From the NCBI GenBank assembly GCA_963827335.1, contig CAWHAP010000014.1, positions 62,001 through 126,000 of the forward strand: DNA of 64,000 nt, written 5' to 3'. Below are positions 7,274-16,212 of the stretch, in pieces. Made by a program: the position numbers and the translations under genes. The stretch is from DASQMT01 sp963827335 (GTDB taxonomy: Bacteria; Actinomycetota; Thermoleophilia; Solirubrobacterales; Solirubrobacteraceae). Numbering within the stretch: the first letter of the stretch is position 1; the number at the start of each line of letters is the position of its first letter. The notes below the pieces were generated by a model. That model was not told the DNA's origin and made no database searches. It was given only the letters and a program-made list of their open reading frames with translations.

Positions 7274-9279
7274 GCCGCGGCGGCGATCCCGTTGCGCTCC
7301 GCGACGAGGCCGATCACGTCGCGCAGGATCCGCGTGAGCTCGAAGTCCTTCGGCGTGTAGACCGCGGCGACCCCCGCTTCGCGCAGCCAGGCCGCGTCGG
7401 CCTCCGGGATGATGCCCCCGGCCACGACCGGGATCTCGCCCCCGCCGGCGGCGCGCAGCGCCTCCAGCACGTCGGGGATCAGCGCGCGGTGCGAGCCCGA
7501 GAGGATCGACAGGCCGATCACGTGGACGCCCTCGTCGACGGCCGAGCGCGCGATCTGCGCCGGCGTGAGCCGGATCCCCTCGTAGACGACCTCCATGCCG
7601 GCGTCGCGCGCCCGCACGGCGATCTGCTCGGCGCCGTTGGAGTGCCCGTCGAGCCCGGGCTTGCCGACGAGGATCTTCACGCCGCGCCCGAGCTGCTCGG
7701 CGACGCGGGCGACCTCGTCGCGCAGGGCGGCGACCTCCTCGCCCGGCGGCGGCGCCGCGGCGGCGCCGACGCCCGTGGGCGCCCGGTAGGAGCCGAACGC
7801 GTCGCGCAGCGCCTGCGCCCACTCGCCGGTCGTGGCGCCCGCGCGGGCGGCCGCGATCGTCGCGGGCATGATGCTCTCGTCGCCCGCGGCCACGCGCGCC
7901 AGCGCGCCGAGCGCCGCGCGCACCGCGCCCTCGTCGCGCGCGGCGCGCCATGCCGCCAGCGCCGCGACCTGCTCGGCCTCGGTCGCGGGGTCCACGACCA
8001 TGATCGAACCGCCCTCGTCGTCCGGATCGGTGAGCGGGGACGGCTCGGTCTCCTGGAAGCGGTTGACGCCCACGAGCACCTGCTCGCCGGACTCGATCCG
8101 CGCGATCCGCGCCCGATGCGACTCGACCAGCGCGGCCTTCATGTACGGCACCGCCTCGACCGCGCCACCGTGCTCGGCGACCCGCTCGAGCTCCGCGCGC
8201 GCGCCGTCGAGCAGCTCGCCGACGAGGCCGTCCATGACGTGCGACCCCTCGAACAGGTCGGGGTAGTCGAGCAGGTCGGTCTCGTAGGCGAGCACCTGCT
8301 GGATCCGCAGCGACCACTGCTGGTCCCAGGGGCGCGGCAGCCCGAGCGCCTCGTTCCAGGCCGGCAGCTGGATCGCCCGGGCGCGGGCGTTGCGCCCGAG
8401 CGTGACGGCGAGCGCCTCGAGCACGATCCGCTGCACGTTGTTCTCGGGCTGGGACTCGGTCAGGCCGAGCGAGTTGACCTGGACGCCGTAGCGGAACCGC
8501 AGGTGCCGGGGATCCTCGACCCCGTAGCGCTCGCGGCCGAGCTGCTCCCACAGCGTCGCCATCGCGCGCAGCTTGGCGTGCTCCTCGACGAAGCGCACGC
8601 CGGCGTTGACGAAGAAGGAGATGCGCGCGAACACGGAGCGCATGCGCTCGTCGCCGACCCGCGGGCGCACCTCGTCGAGCACCGCCTGCGCCGTGGCCAT
8701 GGCGAAGGCGATCTCCTGCACCGGCGTCGCGCCCGCCTCCTGCAGGTGGTAGGAGCAGATGTTCACCGGGTTCCACTTCGGCACGTGCTCGACCGTGTAG
8801 GCCACGGTGTCGGCGATCAGCCGCATCGACGGGGCGGGCGGGAAGGCGTAGGTCCCGCGCGAGAGGTACTCCTTGATGATGTCGTTCTGCGTCGTGCCCT
8901 GGAGCACGGCCGGATCGACGCCCTGCTCCTCGGCGCACACGATGTAGAGCGCCAGCAGCCAGGCGGCGGTGGCGTTGATCGTCATCGACGTGTTCATGCG
9001 GTCGAGCGGGATCCCGTCCAGCAGCGCGCGCATGTCGCCCTTGTGCGCCACGGGCACGCCGACCTTGCCCACCTCGCCGCGCGCGAGCTCGTGGTCGGGG
9101 TCGTAGCCGGTCTGCGTCGGCAGGTCGAACGCGATCGAGAGCCCGGTCTGCCCCTTGGCGAGGTTGCCGCGATAGAGCGCGTTGGACTTCGCCGCGGTCG
9201 AGTGGCCCGCGTAGGTCCGCATCATCCAGGGCCTGTCGCGCTCGGGCAGACGGTGGGTCATGCGCGGATTGTCCCGCAT
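7270..9279 (-). CDS. meaA: B12-dependent acyl-CoA mutase, MeaA/ethylmalonyl-CoA mutase type
   Basis: A 669-residue single-chain mutase: an acyl-CoA-binding TIM barrel (RTYAGHSTA, GLSIAFDLPTQTGYD, MNTSMTINATA, then YHLQEAGATP) followed by a C-terminal cobalamin domain with the base-off motif DGHSNG near residue 540. Overall length and the N-terminal RDRPWMMRTYAGHST segment resemble MeaA/ethylmalonyl-CoA mutase more than the longer methylmalonyl-CoA mutase alpha chain. The substrate call is strengthened by crotonyl-CoA carboxylase/reductase 9 kb away. It should isomerise (2R)-ethylmalonyl-CoA to methylsuccinyl-CoA. ATG 9279 has GGAG 8-9 nt upstream; ATG 9261 is possible. Methylmalonyl-CoA mutase activity cannot be excluded by eye. 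Confidence 0.88.
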   Translation of the reverse strand: MRDNPRMTHRLPERDRPWMMRTYAGHSTAAKSNALYRGNLAKGQTGLSIAFDLPTQTGYDPDHELARGEVGKVGVPVAHKGDMRALLDGIPLDRMNTSMTINATAAWLLALYIVCAEEQGVDPAVLQGTTQNDIIKEYLSRGTYAFPPAPSMRLIADTVAYTVEHVPKWNPVNICSYHLQEAGATPVQEIAFAMATAQAVLDEVRPRVGDERMRSVFARISFFVNAGVRFVEEHAKLRAMATLWEQLGRERYGVEDPRHLRFRYGVQVNSLGLTESQPENNVQRIVLEALAVTLGRNARARAIQLPAWNEALGLPRPWDQQWSLRIQQVLAYETDLLDYPDLFEGSHVMDGLVGELLDGARAELERVAEHGGAVEAVPYMKAALVESHRARIARIESGEQVLVGVNRFQETEPSPLTDPDDEGGSIMVVDPATEAEQVAALAAWRAARDEGAVRAALGALARVAAGDESIMPATIAAARAGATTGEWAQALRDAFGSYRAPTGVGAAAAPPPGEEVAALRDEVARVAEQLGRGVKILVGKPGLDGHSNGAEQIAVRARDAGMEVVYEGIRLTPAQIARSAVDEGVHVIGLSILSGSHRALIPDVLEALRAAGGGEIPVVAGGIIPEADAAWLREAGVAAVYTPKDFELTRILRDVIGLVAERNGIAAAA

Positions 9280-9297
9280 CGGGTATCACTCCGCGCC

Positions 9298-10146
9298 ATG
9301 CGTGCGATCGACCTGCGTCACCGCGGCAAGGAGAAGGTGATCAGCTGCTGGGAGGTCGACGGCGTGCTGGTCGACCCCGGGCCCGGATCGACGGAGCGCG
9401 CGCTGCTCCAGGCGCTCGGCGGCGAGGCGCCGCGCGCGATCCTGCTCACCCACATCCACTTCGACCACGCGGGCGTGACCGGGGCGCTCGTGCGCCGCTG
9501 GCCCGGGGTGCCCGTCTACGTGCACGAGCGCGGCGCGCCGCACCTGGCTGCGCCGGAGAAGCTCGTGGCGAGCGCTGCCCGCCTCTTCGGCGGCGAGCAG
9601 GGACTGGCCGAGCTGTGGGGCGAGATGGCGCCGGTGCCCGAGGAGGACCTGCACGTGCTCAAGGGCGGGGAGACGGTCCTCGACGCGTTCCGGGTCGCGT
9701 ACACGCCGGGTCACGCCTCGCATCACGTGTCCTTCCTGCACGAGCCGAGCGGCGTCGCGTTCGTCGGCGACGTCGCCGGCGTCCGGATCCCGCCGTCGGA
9801 CTACGTCCTCGCGCCGACGCCGCCGCCCGACATCGACGCCGAGGCGTGGGACCGCTCGATCGCCCAGGTCGAGGACTGGGCCCCGCAGGCCCTGGCGCTG
9901 GCCCACTTCGGGCGGGTCGACGACGTCGGCGCCCACCTCGAGGCGATGCGCGCGAGCCTGCACGAGGTGATCGCCCTGGCGGCCCGGCACGGGTCCGACG
10001 CGTTCGTCGCGGGCATCCTCGACCGGGTCGCCCGGCATGCGGGCGACGTGAGCGACGTGTACGCGGAGGCGTCGCCGACCGAGCACCTCTACCTCGGGGC
10101 CCGCCGCTACCTCGACAAGCGCGCCGCGGCGGATAACAGCTCGTAG
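9298..10146 (+). CDS. MBL-fold metallohydrolase
   Basis: A 282-residue metallo-beta-lactamase-fold enzyme with the zinc motif HIHFDH (residues 52-57), a downstream metal His in TPGHASHH, the bridging Asp in FVGDVAG and a late His in LAHFG. This set is typical of glyoxalase-II-like hydrolases with two metals; the substrate is unknown. It is divergent from meaA with only 18 bp between the start codons. TATCAC (9284-9289) ends 8 nt before ATG 9298, consistent with a leaderless transcript. Confidence 0.85.
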   Translation: MRAIDLRHRGKEKVISCWEVDGVLVDPGPGSTERALLQALGGEAPRAILLTHIHFDHAGVTGALVRRWPGVPVYVHERGAPHLAAPEKLVASAARLFGGEQGLAELWGEMAPVPEEDLHVLKGGETVLDAFRVAYTPGHASHHVSFLHEPSGVAFVGDVAGVRIPPSDYVLAPTPPPDIDAEAWDRSIAQVEDWAPQALALAHFGRVDDVGAHLEAMRASLHEVIALAARHGSDAFVAGILDRVARHAGDVSDVYAEASPTEHLYLGARRYLDKRAAADNSS

Positions 10147-10199
10147 CAGCGGGTACCAACGCTGCCGGCAGAGGACGTACGGCATAGGGAGGCGACGCG

Positions 10200-11225
10200 G
10201 TGAGCACTGCTGCGCCCGCGCTGGGCCGGTCGGGAGCCGGCTCGGAGCAGGCACTCAACCTGGCGCTGAAGGTGATCCGGCTGGGGCCGGCGCTGATCCT
10301 GCTCGCGCTGCTGATCATCCTGAGCCTCGCGTCGCCGTTCTTCCTGACCGGCGACAACCTCTCCAACGTGGCCGTCCAGGTCGCGCCGCTCGCCTGCCTG
10401 GCGATCGGCCAGCTGTTCGTGATCCTCGTGGGCGGGATCGACCTGTCCGTCGGCTCGCTGCTGGCGCTGTGCACCGTCACCGGTGCGCTCGCGTACGGCT
10501 GGGGCGGCATCGGCGGCGCGCTCGTGATCCCGATGATGCTGGGCACGGGCATGGCCGTCGGCGCCCTGAACGGGATCATGCTCGTCAAGGGCCGCATGCC
10601 GCACGCGTTCATCCCGACGCTCGCGACCCTCAACGCCGCGCGCGGCCTGGCCCTGGTGCTGTCCGACGGCGCACCGATGCCCGGCATGCCGCAGGTCGTG
10701 CGCACGCTCGGCAGCGGCGAGGTCGGGCCCATCCCGGTCGCCGTGCTCGTCGTCGCCGGCTTCGGGCTGCTCGCCTGGACCCTGGCGACGCGGCTGCAGT
10801 GGGGCCGCTGGATCTACCTCGTGGGCGCCGACAAGGAGGCCGCGCGGCGCATGGGCATCCCCGTGGACCGCGTGATCATCTCCGTCTTCATCATCTCCGG
10901 GCTGGGTGCCGGCCTTGCCGGCCTGATCACCGCCGGGCGCACCGACGCGGGCTACCCGTCGGCGGGCGAGCTCCAGGAGCTGGCCGCGATCTCCGCGGTG
11001 ATCATCGGCGGCGCCTCGTTCTTCGGCGGCCGCGGCACCGTCGGCGGGGCGATCGTGGGCGTGCTCATCTTCGGCGTCATCTCCAACGGGCTGAACCTGC
11101 TCAACGTCAACACGTACATGCAGCTGATCGCGATCGGCGCGATCGTGGTCGTGGCCGTCGAGCTCGACGTGGTCCGGCGCCGGCTGGAGGAGCGCTTCCG
11201 GACGATGCAGGGGGCGGAGTCATGA
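10200..11225 (+). CDS. Sugar ABC transporter permease, RbsC-like
   Basis: A 341-residue inner-membrane permease with about ten hydrophobic helices and the RbsC/BPD_transp_2 signature (GGIDLSVGS near residue 80; GRWIYLVGADKEAARRMGI later). It forms the channel for a CUT2-type monosaccharide importer with the ATPase and binding protein that follow. The GTG start is preceded by AGGGAGG (10186-10192), spacing 7. The gene overlaps the ATPase by ATGA. The gene order permease-ATPase-binding protein differs from the common rbs order. Confidence 0.9.
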   Translation: MSTAAPALGRSGAGSEQALNLALKVIRLGPALILLALLIILSLASPFFLTGDNLSNVAVQVAPLACLAIGQLFVILVGGIDLSVGSLLALCTVTGALAYGWGGIGGALVIPMMLGTGMAVGALNGIMLVKGRMPHAFIPTLATLNAARGLALVLSDGAPMPGMPQVVRTLGSGEVGPIPVAVLVVAGFGLLAWTLATRLQWGRWIYLVGADKEAARRMGIPVDRVIISVFIISGLGAGLAGLITAGRTDAGYPSAGELQELAAISAVIIGGASFFGGRGTVGGAIVGVLIFGVISNGLNLLNVNTYMQLIAIGAIVVVAVELDVVRRRLEERFRTMQGAES

Positions 11226-12031
11226 AGCGGTTCGAGCGCGAGGGAGGCGGCAACGGCGCCGCGAAGGCCGTCCTCGAGGTCGAGGACCTGCGCAAGCAGT
11301 ACGGCGCGACGACCGCGCTGCGCGACGTCTCGCTCGCCCTGCACGAGGGCGAGGTGCTCGCGCTGCTGGGCGACAACGGCGCGGGCAAGTCGACGCTGAT
11401 CAAGATCCTCGCCGGGGTGGAGCGGCCCGACGGGGGCGAGATCCGGCTCGACGGCGAGCCCGTGCGGATCGACTCGCCCCACCGGGCGCGCGAGCTGGGC
11501 ATCGAGACGGTCTTCCAGGACCTCGCGCTGTTCGACAACACGGGCCCGGTCGGCAACTTCTTCGCCGGCCGCGAGCGCACCCGGGCCTCCTGGCTCGGCC
11601 CGTTCGCGTGGGTCGACGACGGCGCCATGCGGCGTGAGACGGAGGAGCTCATCGAGCGCCTGCAGGTCAAGCTCCCCGACCCCAGGGCCGAGATCGGGCT
11701 GCTCTCGGGCGGCCAGCGCCAGGCGGTGGCGTGCGCCCGCGCGATCGCCTTCGGCAAGCGGATCGTGATCCTCGACGAGCCGACGTCCGCGCTGGGCGCG
11801 CGCGAATCCGCGAACGTGCTCAAGCTCATCCGGGACGCGATCGAGGAGGGCATCTCGGTGATCCTCGTCTCGCACAACATGGAGCACGTCATGAAGGTGG
11901 CCGACCGCGCCGTCGTGCTGCGCCAGGGCCGCTACGTGGGCGAGGAGGCGCCAGGCAAGGAGACGCACGAGAAGCTCGTCGCGATGATCGTCGGCGGCGA
12001 GGACGAGCCGGCGCTGGCCGAGCAGGGCTGA
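11222..12031 (+). CDS. Sugar ABC transporter ATP-binding protein (single-domain)
   Basis: A 269-residue cytoplasmic ATPase with one nucleotide-binding domain: Walker A GDNGAGKS (50-57), signature LSGGQRQ, Walker B RIVILDEP and the H-loop SHNMEH. CUT2 importers such as RbsA usually have two fused ATPase domains; this is a single-domain FrcA-like version that would act as a homodimer. The ATG overlaps the permease stop. The binding-protein gene starts 3 bp after its TGA, so the three genes form one operon. Confidence 0.9.
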   Translation: MKRFEREGGGNGAAKAVLEVEDLRKQYGATTALRDVSLALHEGEVLALLGDNGAGKSTLIKILAGVERPDGGEIRLDGEPVRIDSPHRARELGIETVFQDLALFDNTGPVGNFFAGRERTRASWLGPFAWVDDGAMRRETEELIERLQVKLPDPRAEIGLLSGGQRQAVACARAIAFGKRIVILDEPTSALGARESANVLKLIRDAIEEGISVILVSHNMEHVMKVADRAVVLRQGRYVGEEAPGKETHEKLVAMIVGGEDEPALAEQG

Positions 12032-12034
12032 GCC

Positions 12035-13006
12035 GTGCGGCGCGTCCTGCTCGCCGGCGCCCTGCTCGGCGCGATCTCGTGGCCGGTCGCGTGCGGCGGC
12101 TCGTCCGACGAGATCCGCGTGGGCTTCGTCCCCAAGTCGCTCAACCAGGAGTACTGGGTCAACACGAAGAAGGGCGCCGAGGCCGCCGGCAAGGCCGGCG
12201 ACGTCACGGTCCTCACGAAGGCGGCCGGCGAGGACACCCAGATCATGGAGCAGATCGACCTCGTCGAGAACCTGCTCGCCCAGGACATCGACGCGCTCGT
12301 CGTCGCCCCGTCGGACTCCAACCTGCTCAAGCCGGTGCTCGAGAAGGCGGCGGCGCGCATGCCGGTCGTGCTGTTCGACTCCGACATCCCCGACTGGAAG
12401 CCGAAGACCGCCTACGTCGGGACCGAGAACGAGGTCGGCGGCAAGAAGGCCGGCAAGTACATCGCCGAGCTGCTGAAGAACCGGGGGACGCTCGCGATCA
12501 TCTCCGGCGTCCCCGGCTCGGAGGTCGGCATCCAGCGCGTCGACGGGGTCAAGAAGGGGATCGAGGCGGCGGGCGGCAAGATCGAGATCGTCAAGGAGGT
12601 CACCGGCCAGTTCGACCGCAACCAGGCGGTCGGGGCGATGGAGGACATCCTCCAGACGAACCCCGACGTCGACGCGGTGTTCGCCGCCAACGACCAGATG
12701 GCGCTCGGCGCGATCCAGGCGATCGCCGCGCACGACAAGACCGAGGCCATCAAGCTGATCGGCTTCGACGGCGCGCTCGAGGCGACGCAGCACATCCTGG
12801 CGGGCGACATGCAGGCGACGATCGCCCAGGACCCCTACGGCATGGCCAAGACGGGCGTCGAGCAGGCGCTCGCCAAGCTCGACGACAAGCCGGTGAAGCA
12901 GACGGTCGACACGGGCGCCAAGCTGATCACGCCGGAGAACGCGCGCGACTACTTCGAGGAGGTCCGAGGTAAGTTGGGCGGCACAGGCCGCGGGCTGGAG
13001 GGTTGA
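12035..13006 (+). CDS. Sugar-binding lipoprotein of the ABC transporter, RbsB-like
   Basis: A 323-residue periplasmic-binding-protein-1 fold lipoprotein. The short signal peptide ends in the lipobox PVAC; the mature protein starts with EIRVGFVPKSLNQEYW, typical of ribose/xylose-type binding proteins, and contains ALVVAPSDSN, AAND and IKLIGFDG motifs. It would capture a monosaccharide or related polyol for the preceding permease/ATPase. GTG 12035 starts 3 bp after the ATPase stop. No sugar kinase or isomerase sits beside it, so the substrate is open. Confidence 0.9.
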   Translation: MRRVLLAGALLGAISWPVACGGSSDEIRVGFVPKSLNQEYWVNTKKGAEAAGKAGDVTVLTKAAGEDTQIMEQIDLVENLLAQDIDALVVAPSDSNLLKPVLEKAAARMPVVLFDSDIPDWKPKTAYVGTENEVGGKKAGKYIAELLKNRGTLAIISGVPGSEVGIQRVDGVKKGIEAAGGKIEIVKEVTGQFDRNQAVGAMEDILQTNPDVDAVFAANDQMALGAIQAIAAHDKTEAIKLIGFDGALEATQHILAGDMQATIAQDPYGMAKTGVEQALAKLDDKPVKQTVDTGAKLITPENARDYFEEVRGKLGGTGRGLEG

Positions 13007-13044
13007 GGGCCGGCGCGCGGCAAACACGCACAGCAGGAGGATGC

Positions 13045-14658
13045 ATGTACGCATCGCATCGCGGCGCGGGACGGCTGGCGGCCGTCGCGGGCGCCGTGCT
13101 GGCGAGCCTCGCGCTCGCCGGGCCCGCACACGCCAAGCACGACGGCGGGCTCTCGCTCGAGTGGGCCCCCTGCGGGGAGGCCGGCGCGGAATGCGCGACC
13201 GCCTCGGTCCCGAAGGACTACGACAAGCCACGGCTCGGCACGCTCGACGTGGCCGTCGCCAAGTCGCCGGCGACCGACCCGTCCAAGCGGATCGGCTCGC
13301 TGTTCTTCAACTTCGGCGGTCCCGGCGCGCCGGCCGCGGCCTACATCGAGGCGTTCGGCGGTGCGGCGCTCTTCCCGGTGCTGAACGAGCGCTTCGACAT
13401 CGTCGGCGTCGACCCGCGCGGCACGAACGGCAGCAACCCGCTCGACTGCCTCGCCAACCAGGAGACCGAGGGCGTCTACTCCAAGCCCTTCGTCACGCCG
13501 GACACGCTCGACGTCAACGCGCTGCTGCGCAAGGACATCCAGTACATCGGCAAGTGCATCCGGAACAACGACAACCTCGAGTTCCTGTCGACGGCGAACA
13601 CCGCCCGGGACATGAACGCCGTCCGCGCGGCCGTCGGCGACCGCAAGATGACCTACCTCGGGTTCTCCTACGGCACGTTCCTCGGGGCGACGATCCAGAG
13701 CCTGTTCCCGGGCAAGACGCGCGCGGTCGTGCTCGACGGCGCGGTCGACCCGGACCAGTACATCAACGACCCGCTCGACGCGCTCGACGAGCAGACCGCG
13801 GGCTTCGAGCGCGCCATCAGCCGCTACCTCATCGCCTGCGCGGCGGACCCGGGCGCCTGCCCGTTCGGCGACGGCGACCCGAAGGGCACGCTCGACGACC
13901 TGATCGAGCAGGCTGACGCGACGCCGATCGCGGCGTCCGAGACGCCGGACCGTCCCGTGACCGGCGACGACATCCGCGCGGCGCTCGCCTCCGAGGTCTA
14001 CTCGCTCGGCGCGTGGGCGGAGCTGACCGACGCGCTCGTGGCGCTCGAGGCCGGAGACGGCCAGGGCATCCGCGAGATCGCCGACGGCTTCTGGGGGCGC
14101 CTGCCCGACGGCAGCTACGACCCGGGCACCGATCGGTACTTCCTCCTCAGCGCGGACGAGCAGCACTACCCGCGCAACGTCAAGCCCTTCCTGAAGGCGG
14201 GCAAGAGCTCCTACCAGGACTACGACTACGCGTTCTGGAACCACGGCTACTCCGAGCTCAACTGGGGCCTGTACCCGATCCGGGCGCGCGACGCCTACGA
14301 CGGGCCGTTCCGTACGGGCCGGCGCGATCCGACGACGCTCGTCGTCGCCACGCGCTATGACCCTGCGACCACGTACAAGCAGGGCAAGCGCATGGCCAGG
14401 CAACTCGGCAACGCCCGGCTGCTGACCATGACCGGCGACGGTCATACCGCCTACGACGGCGACCCGTCCGACGGCTACAACTCGCAGTGCGCCGACCTGG
14501 CGATCGAGGCCTACCTCATCGCCGGCACGCTGCCCGCCGCCGGCACGAAGTGCGAGCAGGACGCCGTGCCGTTCCCGGGCGCGGTGCAGTCGCTGAAGGC
14601 AGAGCGCGACGACCGGCTGGTCATCCGGCGCGGCACGCGGCCGCTCCGCCTGCCGTAA
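13045..14658 (+). CDS. Secreted alpha/beta-hydrolase, tripeptidyl-aminopeptidase (TAP)-like
   Basis: A 537-residue secreted serine hydrolase. The signal peptide (1-30) ends in PAHA. The nucleophile elbow is GFSYG (Ser near 208). A C-terminal TAP-like domain supplies the Asp (VATRYDPAT) and the His (MTGDGHTAY), then a conserved Cys region. Related Streptomyces/Mycobacterium SlpD/TAP proteins release N-terminal tripeptides or hydrolyse esters. ATG 13045 has AGGAGG at 13035-13040 (short spacing of 4); ATG 13041 is out of frame. It begins 38 bp after the ABC operon and may be cotranscribed. Confidence 0.85.
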   Translation: MYASHRGAGRLAAVAGAVLASLALAGPAHAKHDGGLSLEWAPCGEAGAECATASVPKDYDKPRLGTLDVAVAKSPATDPSKRIGSLFFNFGGPGAPAAAYIEAFGGAALFPVLNERFDIVGVDPRGTNGSNPLDCLANQETEGVYSKPFVTPDTLDVNALLRKDIQYIGKCIRNNDNLEFLSTANTARDMNAVRAAVGDRKMTYLGFSYGTFLGATIQSLFPGKTRAVVLDGAVDPDQYINDPLDALDEQTAGFERAISRYLIACAADPGACPFGDGDPKGTLDDLIEQADATPIAASETPDRPVTGDDIRAALASEVYSLGAWAELTDALVALEAGDGQGIREIADGFWGRLPDGSYDPGTDRYFLLSADEQHYPRNVKPFLKAGKSSYQDYDYAFWNHGYSELNWGLYPIRARDAYDGPFRTGRRDPTTLVVATRYDPATTYKQGKRMARQLGNARLLTMTGDGHTAYDGDPSDGYNSQCADLAIEAYLIAGTLPAAGTKCEQDAVPFPGAVQSLKAERDDRLVIRRGTRPLRLP

Positions 14659-14669
14659 GCACGTCCCCG

Positions 14670-14705
14670 CGGGCCTGTGGCGCTGTCAGCAGCGTCGCAG
14701 GCCCG
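14670..14705. terminator. Bidirectional terminator-like hairpin
   Basis: CGGGCCTG (14670-14677) pairs perfectly with CAGGCCCG (14698-14705). Inside, CGCTG (14681-14685) pairs with CAGCG (14690-14694) around loop TCAG. The structure lies between two convergent genes and includes the TGA stop of the minus-strand gene. There is no T tract, as is usual in high-GC actinobacteria. Confidence 0.55.
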
Positions 14706-16212
14706 TCCCGGGCGCGGCGCAGCGGACCAGGAAGATCGGTGCGGCGCCGCGACGGAACGTGAACGCGAACTGCTTGGCGACGCCGGTGCGCGCCGTCACC
14801 CGGACCGTCAGCCGCGCGCCGGCGCGCAGCCGCGCGCCGTCCAGGCGCGGCGCGAGGTCCCGGCGCCCGCCCTTGCGCACCCTGATCGTGCGCTTCGCGA
14901 ACGGGCACCCGCCGCCCTTGCAGGCGATGCGGATGCGCTGTCCCTTGCGCAGCCGGCCGAGCCGCAGCACGTCGACGGTGGTGAAGGCGGCGAAGGCGAG
15001 CGTGCGCTGGCGCAGGGTGACGCCGAGCGTGGGGAACGGCTCCTTGCGGCCGTTGCAGTTCTCGTCGACCTTGTTGCCGAGGATCTCCTCGGCGCCGGGT
15101 CGCACGCCCTTGCTCGTGTCGTCGCAGTCCTGGGGCCGGGGCACGCCGTCCCCGTCGCGGTCGAGCACCTGGGCGTCGGCGCCGTCGCAGTCCTCGTCGA
15201 TCCCGTTCTCGGGGAGCTCGGCCGCGCCGGGACGCACCGCCGCGTCGGCGTCGTCGCAGTCGCCGGGCTTGCGCGCGCCGTCGCCGTCGACGTCGGGCCG
15301 CACCTGATCGGAGGCGCGCACGTCCTCGCACGCCACAGGCAGGTCGATGTCGTCGACGATCGCGACATCGGTGCCGGGGCCGCAATCGACGCGCTCGGCG
15401 TTGCCGTCGCGGGAGCGCACCATGTCGTCGCCGGCGTCGGCGTCGATGTAGTCGAACCCGCCGGCGCCGTCGATGTCGTCGTCGCCCCCTCGGCCGAGGA
15501 TCTCGTTCGAGGCGGGCGAGCCGACGACCACGTCGGCGCCCTGGTCGAGCGAGACGTCCTCGACGTCGCTGTGCACGTTGCCGGTCCGGTCGGCGCCGAG
15601 GCCGTCGTTCGCGACGTCGTCGAGGCTGATCGCGTACCCGAGGCCGACGATCGACGGATCGTCGACCTCGTCGACGTCGGACCCGCCGACGAGCTCGTCG
15701 CCCGCCCTGAACACGAGCCGATCGGCCCCGGGACCGCCGTCGAGCAGATCGCGCCCGGCCCCGCCGGCGAGCTGATCCTGCCCGGGGCCGCCGTGCAGCT
15801 CCTCGCGCGCGCTCGCGCTGCTGCCCGTGCTGAGGAAGACGTTGCCGCTGTCGTCACCCGCGCCCGCGTCCCAGCGGAGCGGCTTCGTCAGGTCCCCGCC
15901 GACGATCAGCAGGTCGTCGCCGTTCCCCGACACGACCGCGACGCGGTCGACCTGCGCGGCGGGACACGTGACCTGCGTGCGATCGCCGCTCAGCGTGCAC
16001 CCGGTGGCGTCGTCGAACAGCGTCCCGCCGAGGAACGCCGACGTCGCCGCGACACCGGCGCCCGACTCGTCGACCGTGATCTGCATGCCCGTCGTGAAGG
16101 CCACGCTCATCGTCCCGCCGGCGAGCGTCACGGTGTTCGCGGCGTGCGCGATCCCCGGCGCCGCGAGCAGCGCCGCCACCGCGAGCAGGCACGCCGGGGC
16201 GCGGCTCAGCAT
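14686..16212 (-). CDS. Secreted RTX-like/MopE-motif protein (paralogue 2)
   Basis: A 508-residue exported protein. The signal peptide ends in GIAHA. Glycine/aspartate repeats (GGPGQDQLAG, GGAGRDLLDG, GGPGADRLVF, GRGGDDDIDG) are followed by two copies of the MopE-type metal-binding motif (DGDGARKPGDCDDAD...IDEDCDG and DGDGVPRPQDCDDTS...VDENCNG) and a basic C-terminal domain with CKGGGC. Likely calcium-binding at the cell surface; exact role unknown. The ATG overlaps the stop of the paralogous upstream gene, so the pair is coupled. Long reading in other frames across both genes is an artefact of composition. Confidence 0.85.
   Translation of the reverse strand: MLSRAPACLLAVAALLAAPGIAHAANTVTLAGGTMSVAFTTGMQITVDESGAGVAATSAFLGGTLFDDATGCTLSGDRTQVTCPAAQVDRVAVVSGNGDDLLIVGGDLTKPLRWDAGAGDDSGNVFLSTGSSASAREELHGGPGQDQLAGGAGRDLLDGGPGADRLVFRAGDELVGGSDVDEVDDPSIVGLGYAISLDDVANDGLGADRTGNVHSDVEDVSLDQGADVVVGSPASNEILGRGGDDDIDGAGGFDYIDADAGDDMVRSRDGNAERVDCGPGTDVAIVDDIDLPVACEDVRASDQVRPDVDGDGARKPGDCDDADAAVRPGAAELPENGIDEDCDGADAQVLDRDGDGVPRPQDCDDTSKGVRPGAEEILGNKVDENCNGRKEPFPTLGVTLRQRTLAFAAFTTVDVLRLGRLRKGQRIRIACKGGGCPFAKRTIRVRKGGRRDLAPRLDGARLRAGARLTVRVTARTGVAKQFAFTFRRGAAPIFLVRCAAPGTGLRRC

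Noticed and set aside
7270..9279. Mutase as methylmalonyl-CoA mutase large subunit
   Set aside because: Not excluded, but the single-chain length, the N-terminal segment and the nearby ccr favour the MeaA/ethylmalonyl-CoA mutase branch. A tree would decide.
6320..9289. A 989-codon open frame, apparently a mutase-MeaB fusion
   Set aside because: The mutase is read in a different frame and ends at TGA 7270-7272. Only the MeaB part of the long frame is real, and it starts with GTG 7273, so these are two coupled genes.
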